The translations under genes were made by a program, and so were the position numbers. DNA of 64,000 nucleotides from Hysterangium stoloniferum (lineage: Eukaryota > Basidiomycota > Agaricomycetes > Hysterangiales > Hysterangiaceae), in assembly GCA_015178975.1 (NCBI GenBank), contig WHVD01000052.1, forward strand, positions 248,001 through 312,000, given 5' to 3'. A model generated the notes under the pieces. That model was not told the origin of the DNA, did no database searches, and saw only the letters and a program-made list of their open reading frames with translations. This document shows positions 54,793 to 64,000 of the stretch, in pieces. How positions within the stretch are numbered: the first letter of the stretch is position 1; the number at the start of each line of letters is the position of its first letter.

Positions 54793-56267
54793 GATGGTCA
54801 GAGGGAAGGGGTATGTGGGAACGAAAAGACCACTTCGTGTCGGTAATAACGAATACCCATATTATTGTTGGGAAGCGTGTAGTCAGAACGGAAGAATTAG
54901 TTCAGAGGGTCCATATGGACCCATAGTGGTAAGTTTTGTATAGTACATAGTACTAAGGCTCAAATTTGTTGTAAGTTCTTGACATTGAGGATACACAAGA
55001 TTTTTCTGTGTTCCTTGTGGTGGATCTGTTGTTTTCACATAGTATATTTGATGTTAAGTACCACATGTTTAAATTTTAATGTATTTAAACAGCTGTAAAT
55101 AGAAATATATGAGAGGAAAATTTGGTTTCCTAAGAATGTTCAAATTTTTGGAAATGCGCTGTTATACATTCAAAAGAATTTTTGGGGACTTTATAAATTG
55201 AGCCGTGTGTGGAAGGTGCCTATATAGACCAATTTTTAGAGTGCCCAGCTATACAGTTCGACTCAAAACACTTCATATTTTCCGTGAATTTTAGAGGATA
55301 TTCTGAGCTCGAGAATTCGAGCCTCAGTGCTGTGACACTACGTCTCATATACTGTAGTTGAAATTATGTAGGATCAAATGGTAGATCCCGTTTTTGTGGA
55401 TTTCAATTTGTCATTGGCACTGCGCTACGGGCTTTATTTTCGGGTTTAGAATTGGCTCAGAATATTAAGATCCATGGAACTGCCTTCCGCCGAAACATTA
55501 CATTTTGGAAGCGTCTTCAGCAAGCTTCTGGGATCGAGAATTGATCCTTAACTGTGTGGATCCTTTTGTTTTTACGTACAGAAAGTAGCCAACAACTTGA
55601 AACCAACTTCCCCGTCGACTCGGAAGAGTTACCACAGTCGCAGGTGCAATTGGGTTCCTGTGAGGCACCCCTCACTTTTTCTTAAAAAGTATACGTGGGT
55701 TTTGTGAAACCATGATAGTGTATGGGCATAAAATAATGGCAAAGATACTGTTTCCAGGCGGGTGTCTAATTTAAGCTTGGTCTCGTGACTTCTGACAGTT
55801 GGCGTCTTTTCAAATTTCCTGGCGTCAGAGTAAAAATCATATTAATGACGGCTCAGGCTCAAGAATTACAACCATGTGCTTCTGGGGTCTTCGCTGAAAA
55901 CTTAATATCTTCACTCTTTTATTTTTGTCATTAAATATACATACCCTTTGTAGTATGATCCCCGTCTGAAGGAGTAGACTCAGAGTATGAAACAAAAAGC
56001 AGAGGTTTAATTCAGTAGTAAATTAACCTAAGTGATGGGACTGTGTTGACTCGGACAGGAATGCCTTCATAAATGAGAGCGCTAGATATTTCTTCACAAA
56101 ACTACCTGAGAACTCAAACAACTGTCAGCAGTCAATCAAGGAAAGAACCGAGTCTGATCACCATCAAGAAGAGCTTATCCCCCATTATCTCATCAGTGCT
56201 GTCCTTGAGAGATCAACATATTCGTATAATTCTTCGGGATTTCATGGAATCTCAGGATGTGTACAGG
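54793..56267. other. 1.5-kb gene-free AT-rich region
   Basis: No coding pattern is seen on either strand. The start should hold the promoter of MAPEG copy 2. Frames at 54737-54943 and 56073-56291 are short and featureless. Confidence 0.4.
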
Positions 56268-56687
56268 CTATGTACATCTCGTGAACATTAATGACAAATA
56301 AGTTGACTTGAAATTGACCTTATTCAGTGAAGTGCAGGAATACTCGCCAACGGGCAAACAACGAACGAAGTTCTGTTGCTGGCAGTCGTTATCCGTGTCA
56401 TACAAGCAAAGTTCTAGTGTTATAGTATTAAGCCTCAGTCTCTCTTCCATATCACCTAACATACCATAGTCTTTATCCCAATCCAATCCATCGGAAACAC
56501 TACCATCAAAGGCGATGAAGCCTAGTCCATGCTCGCTGGTGAAAGTGTGGCACGTGTCAGTGTAGAGGGTGACATATACCGTGCGCACAGGCACTTTACA
56601 ATCATCGTTGTAGTACAGACGGAAAGGCCAGCTTAGTGCTCCCTGCATAAGGGAGAACATGAAAATGAAAAGCGTTGCAAGATTCAT
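56268..56687 (-). CDS. Small secreted cysteine-containing protein
   Basis: An intact 139-codon frame. The first ~19 residues (MNLATLFIFMFSLMQGALSW) form a signal peptide. The mature part is acidic and has Cys at DDCKVP, DTCHTF, LELCLY, NDCQQQ, VRCLPV and YSCTSL. The last 20 residues may be intronic read-through, because a GT...AG pair (GTCAATTTC...GTACATAG) starts after LNK. I recognise no family; secreted proteins of this size and Cys content are common as fungal effectors or cell-wall proteins. Neighbouring genes give no further clue. Confidence 0.5.
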   Translation of the reverse strand: MNLATLFIFMFSLMQGALSWPFRLYYNDDCKVPVRTVYVTLYTDTCHTFTSEHGLGFIAFDGSVSDGLDWDKDYGMLGDMEERLRLNTITLELCLYDTDNDCQQQNFVRCLPVGEYSCTSLNKVNFKSTYLSLMFTRCT

Positions 56688-57579
56688 GACTCTCAGTTGA
56701 GGTGGTGTTGGTAAAAGGATCGAAATGATACGACAGAAAGCTCCGCTTCATTTTATATTATAGCCCCTCAACTTTCAGCCTTTCTTCAATTGAGTCTCGG
56801 AAACTTCCCAATTATGTATACTCAGCGCTTTTGTCATCTGGCTGCGGCGTAACGTGTCACGCTCCAATAATTAGAACATCGGCTGCGGTCTATCTCTGCC
56901 GCCTACTTAGTTTCTTTATTTATTATCTCTGTCACATTCAGTCTAAAATTGAAAATATCTAAAATTTGGTTGTTATATCAGTCGGAAAATAAGCTCAAAC
57001 GATACATTATATACCCAACCACCTTTACTTTGTGGTAATACAGTTGATTAGGTGGTCATAATGCATAACGCTTGTCCCCACCAGCTGATGCAACCAGAAG
57101 TGTCACACGTGTGTGTGACAACAAGTCTAATGTAAATTAGAATATTATTTTTTGCAAAACGACAATTTCAACAGTGATTCAGTTTCAAGAGTAGTTTTCC
57201 CCCTTTGATTCCAGCAGTATTAATGCCAATCTGGAATGCCCGCCTCGTTTATGTAACCTCACCTATTCAGATGCCGTTTCGCCACGCTCACCATATTTTA
57301 ATTAGTCGATGCCTTCACACTAACTTCATATACATTCATACTACAAGTTATGAGCCCTAAAAAGCTGTGGTTCCACAAAAAAATCAGGCATTATCGTGTT
57401 CGGATTGAAATTCAAAACTTAAATATACGTCACATGTTTTAATAAAAGCTCACTAATGGTGATCAATGTTTGTCAGCCAGCGCCTACAAATGTGTTTAAA
57501 CCAAGACCTTAGCGATCTCTGATTTTATCAAATAATGGCACCAGAATTCTTGGCATAACTCAATGTTTCTAACATGTCA
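56688..57579. other. Intergenic, promoter side of the secreted-protein gene
   Basis: AT-rich sequence with a TATATTATA word about 60 bp upstream of 56687. No other gene or repeat is recognised. Confidence 0.35.
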
Positions 57580-57715
57580 AATATCGGTAAAGATAAACAG
57601 GAGCAGGATGGAGGGAAGTGTGTTCGACTCGAGCTCAAAAATAATTTTAGTCAATTATTTTGAGCTCGGGTCGATTGACTCCCCCTATTCTGCTCCCATT
57701 TGCTTAATTCCCCGA
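57580..57715. repeat. Inverted repeat (fold-back), arms about 55-60 bp
   Basis: The inner arms TCGACTCGAGCTCAAAAATA and the complement of TTTTGAGCTCGGGTCGA pair almost fully around a 4-base centre near 57649. The similarity continues outward (GGAGCAGGATGGAGGGA against GGGAGCAGAATAGGGGGA). It ends about 200 bp upstream of the C2H2 gene at 57912. It is either a tiny MITE or a regulatory palindrome. Confidence 0.6.
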
Positions 57716-57911
57716 TCTTTAAATCCTTGATATCGTCATGTAGGCCTGTATAATGACTTAATATACATCCGGTTTTTCCCCCCTAAACCCCTCTTTCAAT
57801 GCCTGAGTCATCTGGCCTTTAGCACTGTATCCCTTTTTCTTTCTCCTACATTCGCGTCCCTCGGCATTGTCAGCCACCTCCGTATTATCGGGTGTAATAC
57901 TCCAGATTGCT

Positions 57912-58909
57912 ATGGATTACTCTAGCCTGGGCACGGGATATAGCACGGAATACCTGGAGATGGCCGTGCTCAAGAACCACCCACTAATCGCTCACCCAAG
58001 TGAGATTCAGGGGTCCATTGAATCTGCAGATTCCAATCGGGAGACGAGCGATTATTCTGATGCAGTGCAGTTAGATGAAACTGATGATTCCCACGATATC
58101 ATCTACTTCAATGGCGAGTCCACTATATTGACCACCGCGATGACCAGAGCTGCCCCAGAACCTATCCCGGTGCATGTGGGTTTCTTTTCGTTGATGTAAT
58201 GTCCTGTTGTCTCAATCGTTTCAGAAAACGTTGGATATTGCCACCCCAGAATACAATATAAACGATCACGGTCTCCTGTATGATTCACTCCAGGGGCAGC
58301 ACACGCTTTCTCCATTCTACGACACTGAGCCGCCCATGCATCAACAGATGTATGTATCTCTGGCCGAGGTTTGGGGGACTCCACCGCCCATAATGGAGGT
58401 ACAATCCCCTCCCTCTTCTCCCAAGGAGGAATCCGACACCACGCTCCACTCCGGAGCATCCGAAGACGGAAATAACCTGCACAAGATCAAGAGGAAGCCC
58501 GTGTGCTACAGTAGCAGCACAGGCAAGGCCAAAGGCAACCGTGGTCGGCCGGTGTTTACGGCGGCAGAGCTTGAAGCGAAGTACGGCACGGTGGGCAATC
58601 GTAAATGGGAATGCATGGTGTGCTGTCGCCTTTTCACGCGCAACGACCACATGAGACGCCACATGAGCACGTCCCACGGCGAAAGCAAGGACGGTGAGCA
58701 CCCCCATATCCTAGTTTCCCTTATTCCTGGGCCTCGTCGCTGACTGATGCCATGCAGCATTTGCATGCCCTGTCGTGGGATGTTACCACACGGCGACGAG
58801 ATCTGACAACTTGCGCAGCCACGTCTTGAGTCATCACCAGGACGATATCCCTGAGGAGTATATATCTTCGCACCCTGGCAAGCGTGGTCGCGGGGGCAAG
58901 AAACATTAG
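57912..58909 (+). CDS. C2H2 zinc-finger protein, copy 1
   Basis: A putative nuclear DNA-binding regulator. Exon 1 starts MDYSSLGTGYSTEYLEMAVL; an in-frame upstream ATG at 57867 is also possible. The first intron (GTGGGTTTC...GTTTCAG, about 50 bp) is followed by exon 2. This exon holds a Ser/Pro-rich stretch, a basic region (KIKRKPVCYSSSTGKAKGNR) and finger 1 (CMVCCRLFTRNDHMRRHMSTSH, C-x2-C-x12-H-x4-H). A second intron (GTGAGC...CATGCAG) precedes finger 2 (CPVVGCYHTATRSDNLRSHVLSH, C-x4-C-x12-H-x3-H; split here for length as CPVVGC and RSDNLRSHVLSH). A basic tail PGKRGRGGKKH ends at 58909. The neighbour on the other strand is a paralogue. Confidence 0.8.
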
Positions 58910-59568
58910 CTGTCGGCCATGACAGATCCTGATCATTGCAGAACGCGAATTTACTAGTAAATCATCAACCCTATGGACCTTCTTTAAGGATGTTGTAGAT
59001 ATAATTGATAGTATTGATGGGCGAGTCGCTCTCTTTTGTTTTCATTTCAGTGTATCCTGCTTTTGAGTATCTAGTGCATCTCGCGCCAGATTGCTACTTT
59101 GCCTTTTTGTTGCATTTTCACTTGTCAAGGCGCACGCTATGTAAGATAGTACAAACTGTTTATTAATGAGAGAATCCCATTTGCACATTCCTATGTACGA
59201 ATGAAAAGAGCCTCTGATCCTCCACATAATGTTGGGTCCAACTTTCAGCTTAGTGACCAGAGAACCATGTCACTGAAAATGTATATCACTGTAGATCTTT
59301 TGATACTCTTGGGCACTAGGGTATAATTGAATGGAGAAGCTCCTTTAAACTTTAAATATAATATGCATAGCGTGTATAAACATGTGATCATCACAGACAT
59401 TGCAAACCAACAAGGGCGACGACAATTAATTAGTCGCAATATGTGTGACTATGTATGTGAATATAAAGAGACAGTGTAAGGGTGGTTGAGGGGGATGTGA
59501 ACGAGTCGGGAGAAGAAGCAATTAGACAGTAGACAGGTGCATAAAATAACAAGCCAAACTCTAGAGCA
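58910..59568. other. Intergenic between convergent C2H2 genes
   Basis: This should hold the 3' ends of both genes. No other gene is recognised. Confidence 0.4.
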
Positions 59569-60810
59569 TTAAAAGGCAGATGAGATCGCTTCTGCCGACC
59601 TACCAGAACGAGTACGTTTCGCCGGCACAAGTTCTTGATTGAAATCACCTTCGGTGTGACTAGAAGACTCCATGTGTTTGTGCAGCTCTCCCTTTTTCGT
59701 AGTCCTGTAACTACAGTATTCAGCGGGACAACGAAGTTCTGTACAAAAATGCATTTTTTAGTGGCGGATACCAATGGGAATTATGATCGGGACTTACGAC
59801 GTAGTCTTCTTCGCTTGCTCGCAGGCATCTTAAAATCGTCGGGCAAGTCACTAGAATTATGAGTCAAGGCATGTTGTCGCAAATTGTCGACCCTGTTCGC
59901 TTTATACTTGCATCCTGTTGCAGGACAAAAGTGATCTGTAAAAATCCGATCAGTCGCTGAGGCTATGTCACGAGCCGGGTGCAAGACGAACATTTTGCAC
60001 CGATACCGTGCACACTTGCCATATGGCGGACCTTGTGTTCCCCACGGTTGAAGCACGTAGAGCAATAGTCACAAACCTCCCTCCGAGGACCAGCCATACC
60101 ATCTAGTGCCGCAAGTTCCGAAAGCTTGGGAGCAGCCCTTCCGCGTGTATCACTCTTCCTTTGGATTATAGGCGCCGTTGGAGTCCTCCCTCTGGTACGT
60201 TTCCTTTTTCCGGAGGTATTCGGGGTGTATGTGCCGCTCTCGGCCTTGGGTTCGTCGCTCGTAATTTCAAGAGAAGGGGTGACCGGCGCACGCTCGGGGC
60301 TCGAGCCGACATCTCCAAAGGCTACACTCATCGGCTGATGTACCGGAGAGTCGGTATGGTACGTCGAAGGGAGGGTTTCAAACACTGGTAACGGAGGCAT
60401 ATTTTCACCGGGCAGGAAGAGGGGACCGGCGATGGGACTGAGTACGGTAGATCTGTAGTTGTGATTGGTATTGGAAAGAGATAGATCCTGACATTGAGTT
60501 AAATCAAAGTGTCGGGTGTGGATTGTTTGCCAAGACTTACAAAGAGGATCCCAGGGACAGAGCTAGCGCCAGCTCGAGTGATCGTCAGCGGATGCAGCGT
60601 GTCTGGGAGAAGTGGGGCATCGAAGGGGGTGTTCGAGTCATGGAGATAACGGGAAGTGGATGCAGTATTAGAGCCATCATAGGAACAGAGATGTTCGGCT
60701 GCCAACTTGCCCATCTGGGATTGAGCCTTCAAGGCGATATCTTTGGTCATGTCGACGTTGGGGAATCTCATATCCATGTCCAAATCCAGATCAAAGTTGA
60801 CATATTCCAT
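59569..60810 (-). CDS. C2H2 zinc-finger protein, copy 2
   Basis: The start at 60810 reads MEYVNFDLDLDMDMRFPNVD. After an intron near 60530-60480 the frame has LPGENMPPLPVFETLPSTYH, a basic segment (SGKRKRTRGRTPTAPIIQRK) and finger 1 (CDYCSTCFNRGEHKVRHMAS plus VH). An intron (GTATCGG...TTTTACAG) joins VHG to DHFCPATGCKYKANRVDNLR, then QHALTH (finger 2). A last intron (GTAAGTCCC...TTGTACAG) joins KRRRLRR to a third finger-like segment (CPAEYCSYRTTKKGELHKHM plus ESSSH), ending AEAISSAF at 59569. The overall plan (acidic N-terminus, basic linker, C-terminal fingers) matches copy 1, with one extra finger. Confidence 0.8.
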
Positions 60811-61801
60811 AATAGTGACGCCACAGAACTCAAAGCGGCTGATTCCGACACGCGCGACCACGGCGAGAGGGGAGAAGCTGGGAGATATGGGTCAATAAAG
60901 GGGCTAGCGTGACTAAAGACCCAGAGTAAAGGGGCTAGGAGACACTTATGAGGAGCGATGTAAACGAATTAAAATTCCTGAACCGACCCAATTCCTTACT
61001 GCAAGATGAAGCAACCTATTTAAACCCTTGGACCAGACGCTGCAGTCTGCCAGTGGCACTAACACAGCATCTAGCTTAGACCCACTTATCCATTATTTGA
61101 ATTTATAATATACACTGCCACAGGGTTATAAGACCCATGTATAGCAGGATCCTGTTTGTGTTGGTGTGGGTCACAGACTCCAGATTACTAAGTGAAAGGA
61201 ACAACACAAATATGAACAAAAGAGCATCAAGATAAAGGAAACGTCCGAGAAATTATTTAAAAATCTTTCAGAAGCAGGAAGGGACGGGACGGTTTGTACT
61301 TTTGAAGATCGAATTTTGACTCCGCATAGCACGGGGGTATGGATCAAAGTTTTTTGAAATCCTTCAGTTTTGTGAGCTGTCCCTTTATTTCGCTACCTCA
61401 GATGACACGACCGGTTTTCCTCCCTCTTGGCCAGAGCGACAGACACGTTGCGTACCGGTATTTTTAATTCTATTATGGTGCTGGGGCACCACGTGCGGTA
61501 GGCAGTTGCGCGTGCTAAACGGTAGAGGTTTTCTGTTAACATGGAAGTTCAGGTGGGCGCAAGCGATAGATGCTTGCGGGCGTCGTCATTCCTAGTAGTA
61601 CAATCCTTGGACCAGTATTAATTCAGCCATACCTGTGCGAATCTCACAACTAAACGAGTTAATATACTATTTCACGGGATCGCAAACGTTGTTGGTTCCT
61701 CACCTTCGGTTTTTCAGGGTCGGCGAGGGCTTCGACTCGGAGTCGTTCATTTTCGATGATGTCTTCGAAAGCGTCACAGCGTAGAGAATATTGATGCACC
61801 A
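60811..61801. other. Intergenic, promoter side of C2H2 copy 2
   Basis: No coding sequence is recognised. A TATTTAAA word lies at about 61017, some 200 bp upstream of the start. Confidence 0.35.
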
Positions 61802-62035
61802 TTATGAATTTAGAGTTGAGGGGTTATTCGACGAGAAGATACTGCAAGATTTCATAGAAATAGGGGCCCCAGGGAAGGTACACGTCTCATTCTCTTGAAC
61901 CGCTAAAAAAGCTGAAGCTGAGAATCCGCAGAGCAAGCCACGCGTTGATAGTAGCCATTTAATGTTGCCTGTTTGCTTAAAGAAAATCTCATCAAATAAC
62001 GTATCGAGTGTCAGATTTCCTAGACTTACGAGCAT
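61802..62035 (-). CDS. Hypothetical short protein
   Basis: An open frame of 77 codons, with an inner stretch KWLLSTRGLLCGFSASAFLA that looks like a signal peptide or membrane segment, followed by ENETCTFPGAPISMKSCSIF. I recognise no family and cannot tell whether it is a gene, an exon or chance. It is divergent from LNP1. Confidence 0.25.
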   Translation of the reverse strand: MLVSLGNLTLDTLFDEIFFKQTGNIKWLLSTRGLLCGFSASAFLAVQENETCTFPGAPISMKSCSIFSSNNPSTLNS

Positions 62036-62207
62036 GGAATTTTACAAAAAGGCAGACTACAAGTAGAGTAGACCTACATGCAAGTTGAAGGGGGAAATGA
62101 GGGCAACCAACAAGCAAGAGCGGGCATATGGATGCAGCCCGTCAACTGGGCCGCTGACATAATATAATCCGACCCCACAAAACGCGTCAAGCAGATCTCC
62201 CACCATC

Positions 62208-63787
62208 ATGCCACTCTTTTCTTGGTTTTCAAAGGCAAGTTTTTATGCACAAAAATGGCCTCATTATAAATACCCACAAACACTAACGCGCCAAATATCA
62301 TAGACATCTCCGGCGGAAGACTACGAGCAAGTCCTCGCGTCAATCGCTCTCTCTATTCAGAAGCGGCAGACGCGGCTTTCAGAACTTCGTCTTCGAGAAC
62401 GGAGAGCTACGCTCTTGGTTACGACGTGGACGTTTGCGGCGTGGGCGGGGTATGTTGCATTATGGTGGGCCGGCATTATTGGTGTTCGGGGACAGACGAT
62501 GAGGAGCGTCGGTTGGGGGTTGCCCGTAGTCGTGGGGCCGGTCATGTGCGTAGGCTTGTGCTGTTTGGGGTTATATAGAGTCGAGTGCTGATGCGTGGTT
62601 TCTTGATAGAATATTGTTCACGAGGAGGATTGTGCAGTTGTGGTATACGCAGAAAGGGAATGCGGAAGGTATATCCGTTTCGGTTATAATTAGACCTTTG
62701 CTTGAATACTGACCTTTTCCTCTCTTCAGAGAAGACACTGAAGGAGCTTCTTGTCCAGCAACGGACTAAGATCGAGGAAATAAAGAAGAAGACAAATTAC
62801 TATTCAACGAAGAGTCTTCTGGATCGATATGACGAAGGGCCTGCTTCTAAGGTATAACGTTACTACTCGCACCCGCACGATGCAAAGGCAAACGCCAGCT
62901 GTTTTCCCTCCTTTCAGAGCAGGCAAGCCGCCTCCCAAGCCAGCCAAGCCAGTCCAAGGCGTGGCGCGCCGCAAGCCATCAACACACAAGGCCCTCCTTC
63001 CGCCACTGCCTCCGCTGTGCAGTTGCATCCGCAGACCCCTGTACGTGGCGGCCAACAGCCACCAGCTAACTCAAACATACTATATTCCCGTAAGCACAGC
63101 GCCGCTTTGCTCCTGTTTGACATCCCGGAATGGCTAATACACGCGGGCAGCAGCGCTGCCACCACTGCCCCCGCCGCAGAAACAATGGTACGATAAACTG
63201 GCCGATGCTCTTCTCGGAGACGACACAGCAAGCACGGGTGCATCGCCCTCGTCGCGCTACGCGTTGATTTGTGAGCGGTGCTTCTCGCACAACGGGTTGG
63301 TGAAGGAGGAGCAGTGGGAGGATGCCCGTGAGTCCTTTTTTTGTCTTTCAAGCGCCGAGCCACGCTTTTCTTGAAGGAGGCTGACGATTCGCCGTTCATG
63401 ACACCAGAATATTTGTGTCCGAAGTGTGGTCACTTTAACCAGTCTGCACGCGCGCGGAAGGCTTTGGCGTCCCCGACGACACCGCAATCTGCCGTTTCCG
63501 CTGCGAGTGCACTGTCTGTGGATCCTTCTTCGTCTGCATCTACGTCACTTGCACCCCAACCTTCCTCACCTGCACCACCTGCACCTGCACCCCCGGTTAC
63601 GCCTCAAGCACACGCCGCTGTGCCACGACATCTGGCGCATTTAGCGTCCCCGAATAGACCACACGAGAAATCGCCATTATCAGAGTCAACAGTGTTCGTT
63701 GAGAAATCGGATGCGGATGAGGATGACGCTGAGAGGCCTGATGTGGCTGTGGGAAACGATGCAGAGCGGATGGAGGTCGATTCGTGA
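62208..63787 (+). CDS. lnp1: Lunapark family ER protein
   Basis: Lunapark stabilises three-way junctions of the tubular ER. Exon 1 (MPLFSWFSK, from 62208) is followed by an intron with a GC donor (AAAG|GCAAGT ... CATAG), then TSPAEDYEQVLASIALSIQK and RQTRLSELRLRERRATLLVT. Two hydrophobic hairpin segments follow (TWTFAAWAGYVALWWAGIIG and SVGWGLPVVVGPV). A coiled-coil exon (EKTLKELLVQQRTKIEEIKK) and a Pro/Gln-rich linker lead to the Lunapark zinc ribbon, CERCFSHNGLV ... YLCPKCGHFN (about 63270-63433; C-x2-C ... C-x2-C). The C-terminus is Ser/Pro/Ala-rich and acidic and ends MEVDS at 63787. At least six short introns. The frames are intact. Confidence 0.92.
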
Positions 63788-64000
63788 TGTAAGACTTGGG
63801 TAGGGATGGGTTGGCTTGGTTTGTTTTATTGTGTCGTTTTTTACTTTGTCGTTTTTTACTTTAGCCTAATTCGGTTTGTTTGCCTCGTGGTACTCTGGGT
63901 CTCCACCGTGTTCCGTATGTCATGTTTCAAAGGATTGGATTACAGTGTTTAAACAATGATTATATATATGTATATAACAGCGGCTGAGGCCTTTTCTTTT
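63788..64000. other. 3' flank of lnp1
   Basis: T-rich sequence (TTTTTTACTTTGTCG repeated twice at 63836-63864), probably containing the 3' UTR and polyadenylation region. No further gene before the window ends. Confidence 0.4.

Noticed and set aside
1..64000. tRNA, rRNA, riboswitch or bacterial-type operon signals
   Set aside because: I saw no cloverleaf, rRNA core motif or prokaryotic gene organisation; spliced genes and LTR elements show a fungal nuclear genome.

Overview
This window is most likely from a filamentous basidiomycete, probably an agaricomycete. The host genes carry many short GT-AG introns of about 50-65 bp plus a few GC-AG introns. They include an FCP1 CTD phosphatase, a Lunapark ER protein, a membrane protein with the basidiomycete DUF6533 motif, MAPEG proteins and C2H2 regulators. 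I cannot name the species from sequence alone.

Layout. 1-22.2 kb is almost pure repeat: the 3' part of a decayed LTR element, several minisatellites, and a nested stack of solo LTRs (5.7-10.8 kb). A rearranged Ty3/gypsy element on the minus strand follows (gypsy B, 11.4-19.7 kb). Next is a Helitron-type Pif1 helicase pseudogene split by a 1513-bp insertion with a 5-bp target duplication (20.0-21.5 kb). 22.3-33 kb is a host-gene island: fcp1, small or uncertain genes, a frameshifted small secreted protein and a DUF6533 gene. 33.5-51.5 kb is a second nest. A gypsy fragment (D) was hit by a fold-back TIR element, which itself took in a solo LTR and a nearly complete gypsy element (C, 6841 bp). 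D was also hit by a complete Ty1/copia element (E, 5792 bp), which took in another solo LTR. 51.6-64 kb is again genic: two MAPEG genes on either side of a hAT remnant, a secreted protein, a convergent pair of C2H2 genes, and LNP1.

The most interesting observations are two. First, a complete type III hammerhead ribozyme fold lies on the minus strand at 21154-21209, inside the 1.5-kb LTR-bounded non-coding insertion; this resembles a retrozyme. Second, both gypsy B and gypsy C carry an extra intron-containing reading frame on the strand opposite gag-pol, between pol and the 3' LTR. Its product has a six-cysteine Zn2Cys6-like cluster and acidic or coiled-coil sequence. This looks like an accessory antisense gene of these chromodomain retrotransposons.

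Decay pattern. Differences between repeat copies, the premature stops of the elements (CGA to TGA) and two lost catalytic Asp codons are mostly CpG to TpG/CpA changes. This suggests heavy CpG methylation of repeats. Ten solo LTRs or LTR-like insertions against two complete elements suggest frequent LTR-LTR recombination. Three LTR families share one conserved block containing a TATA-like sequence.
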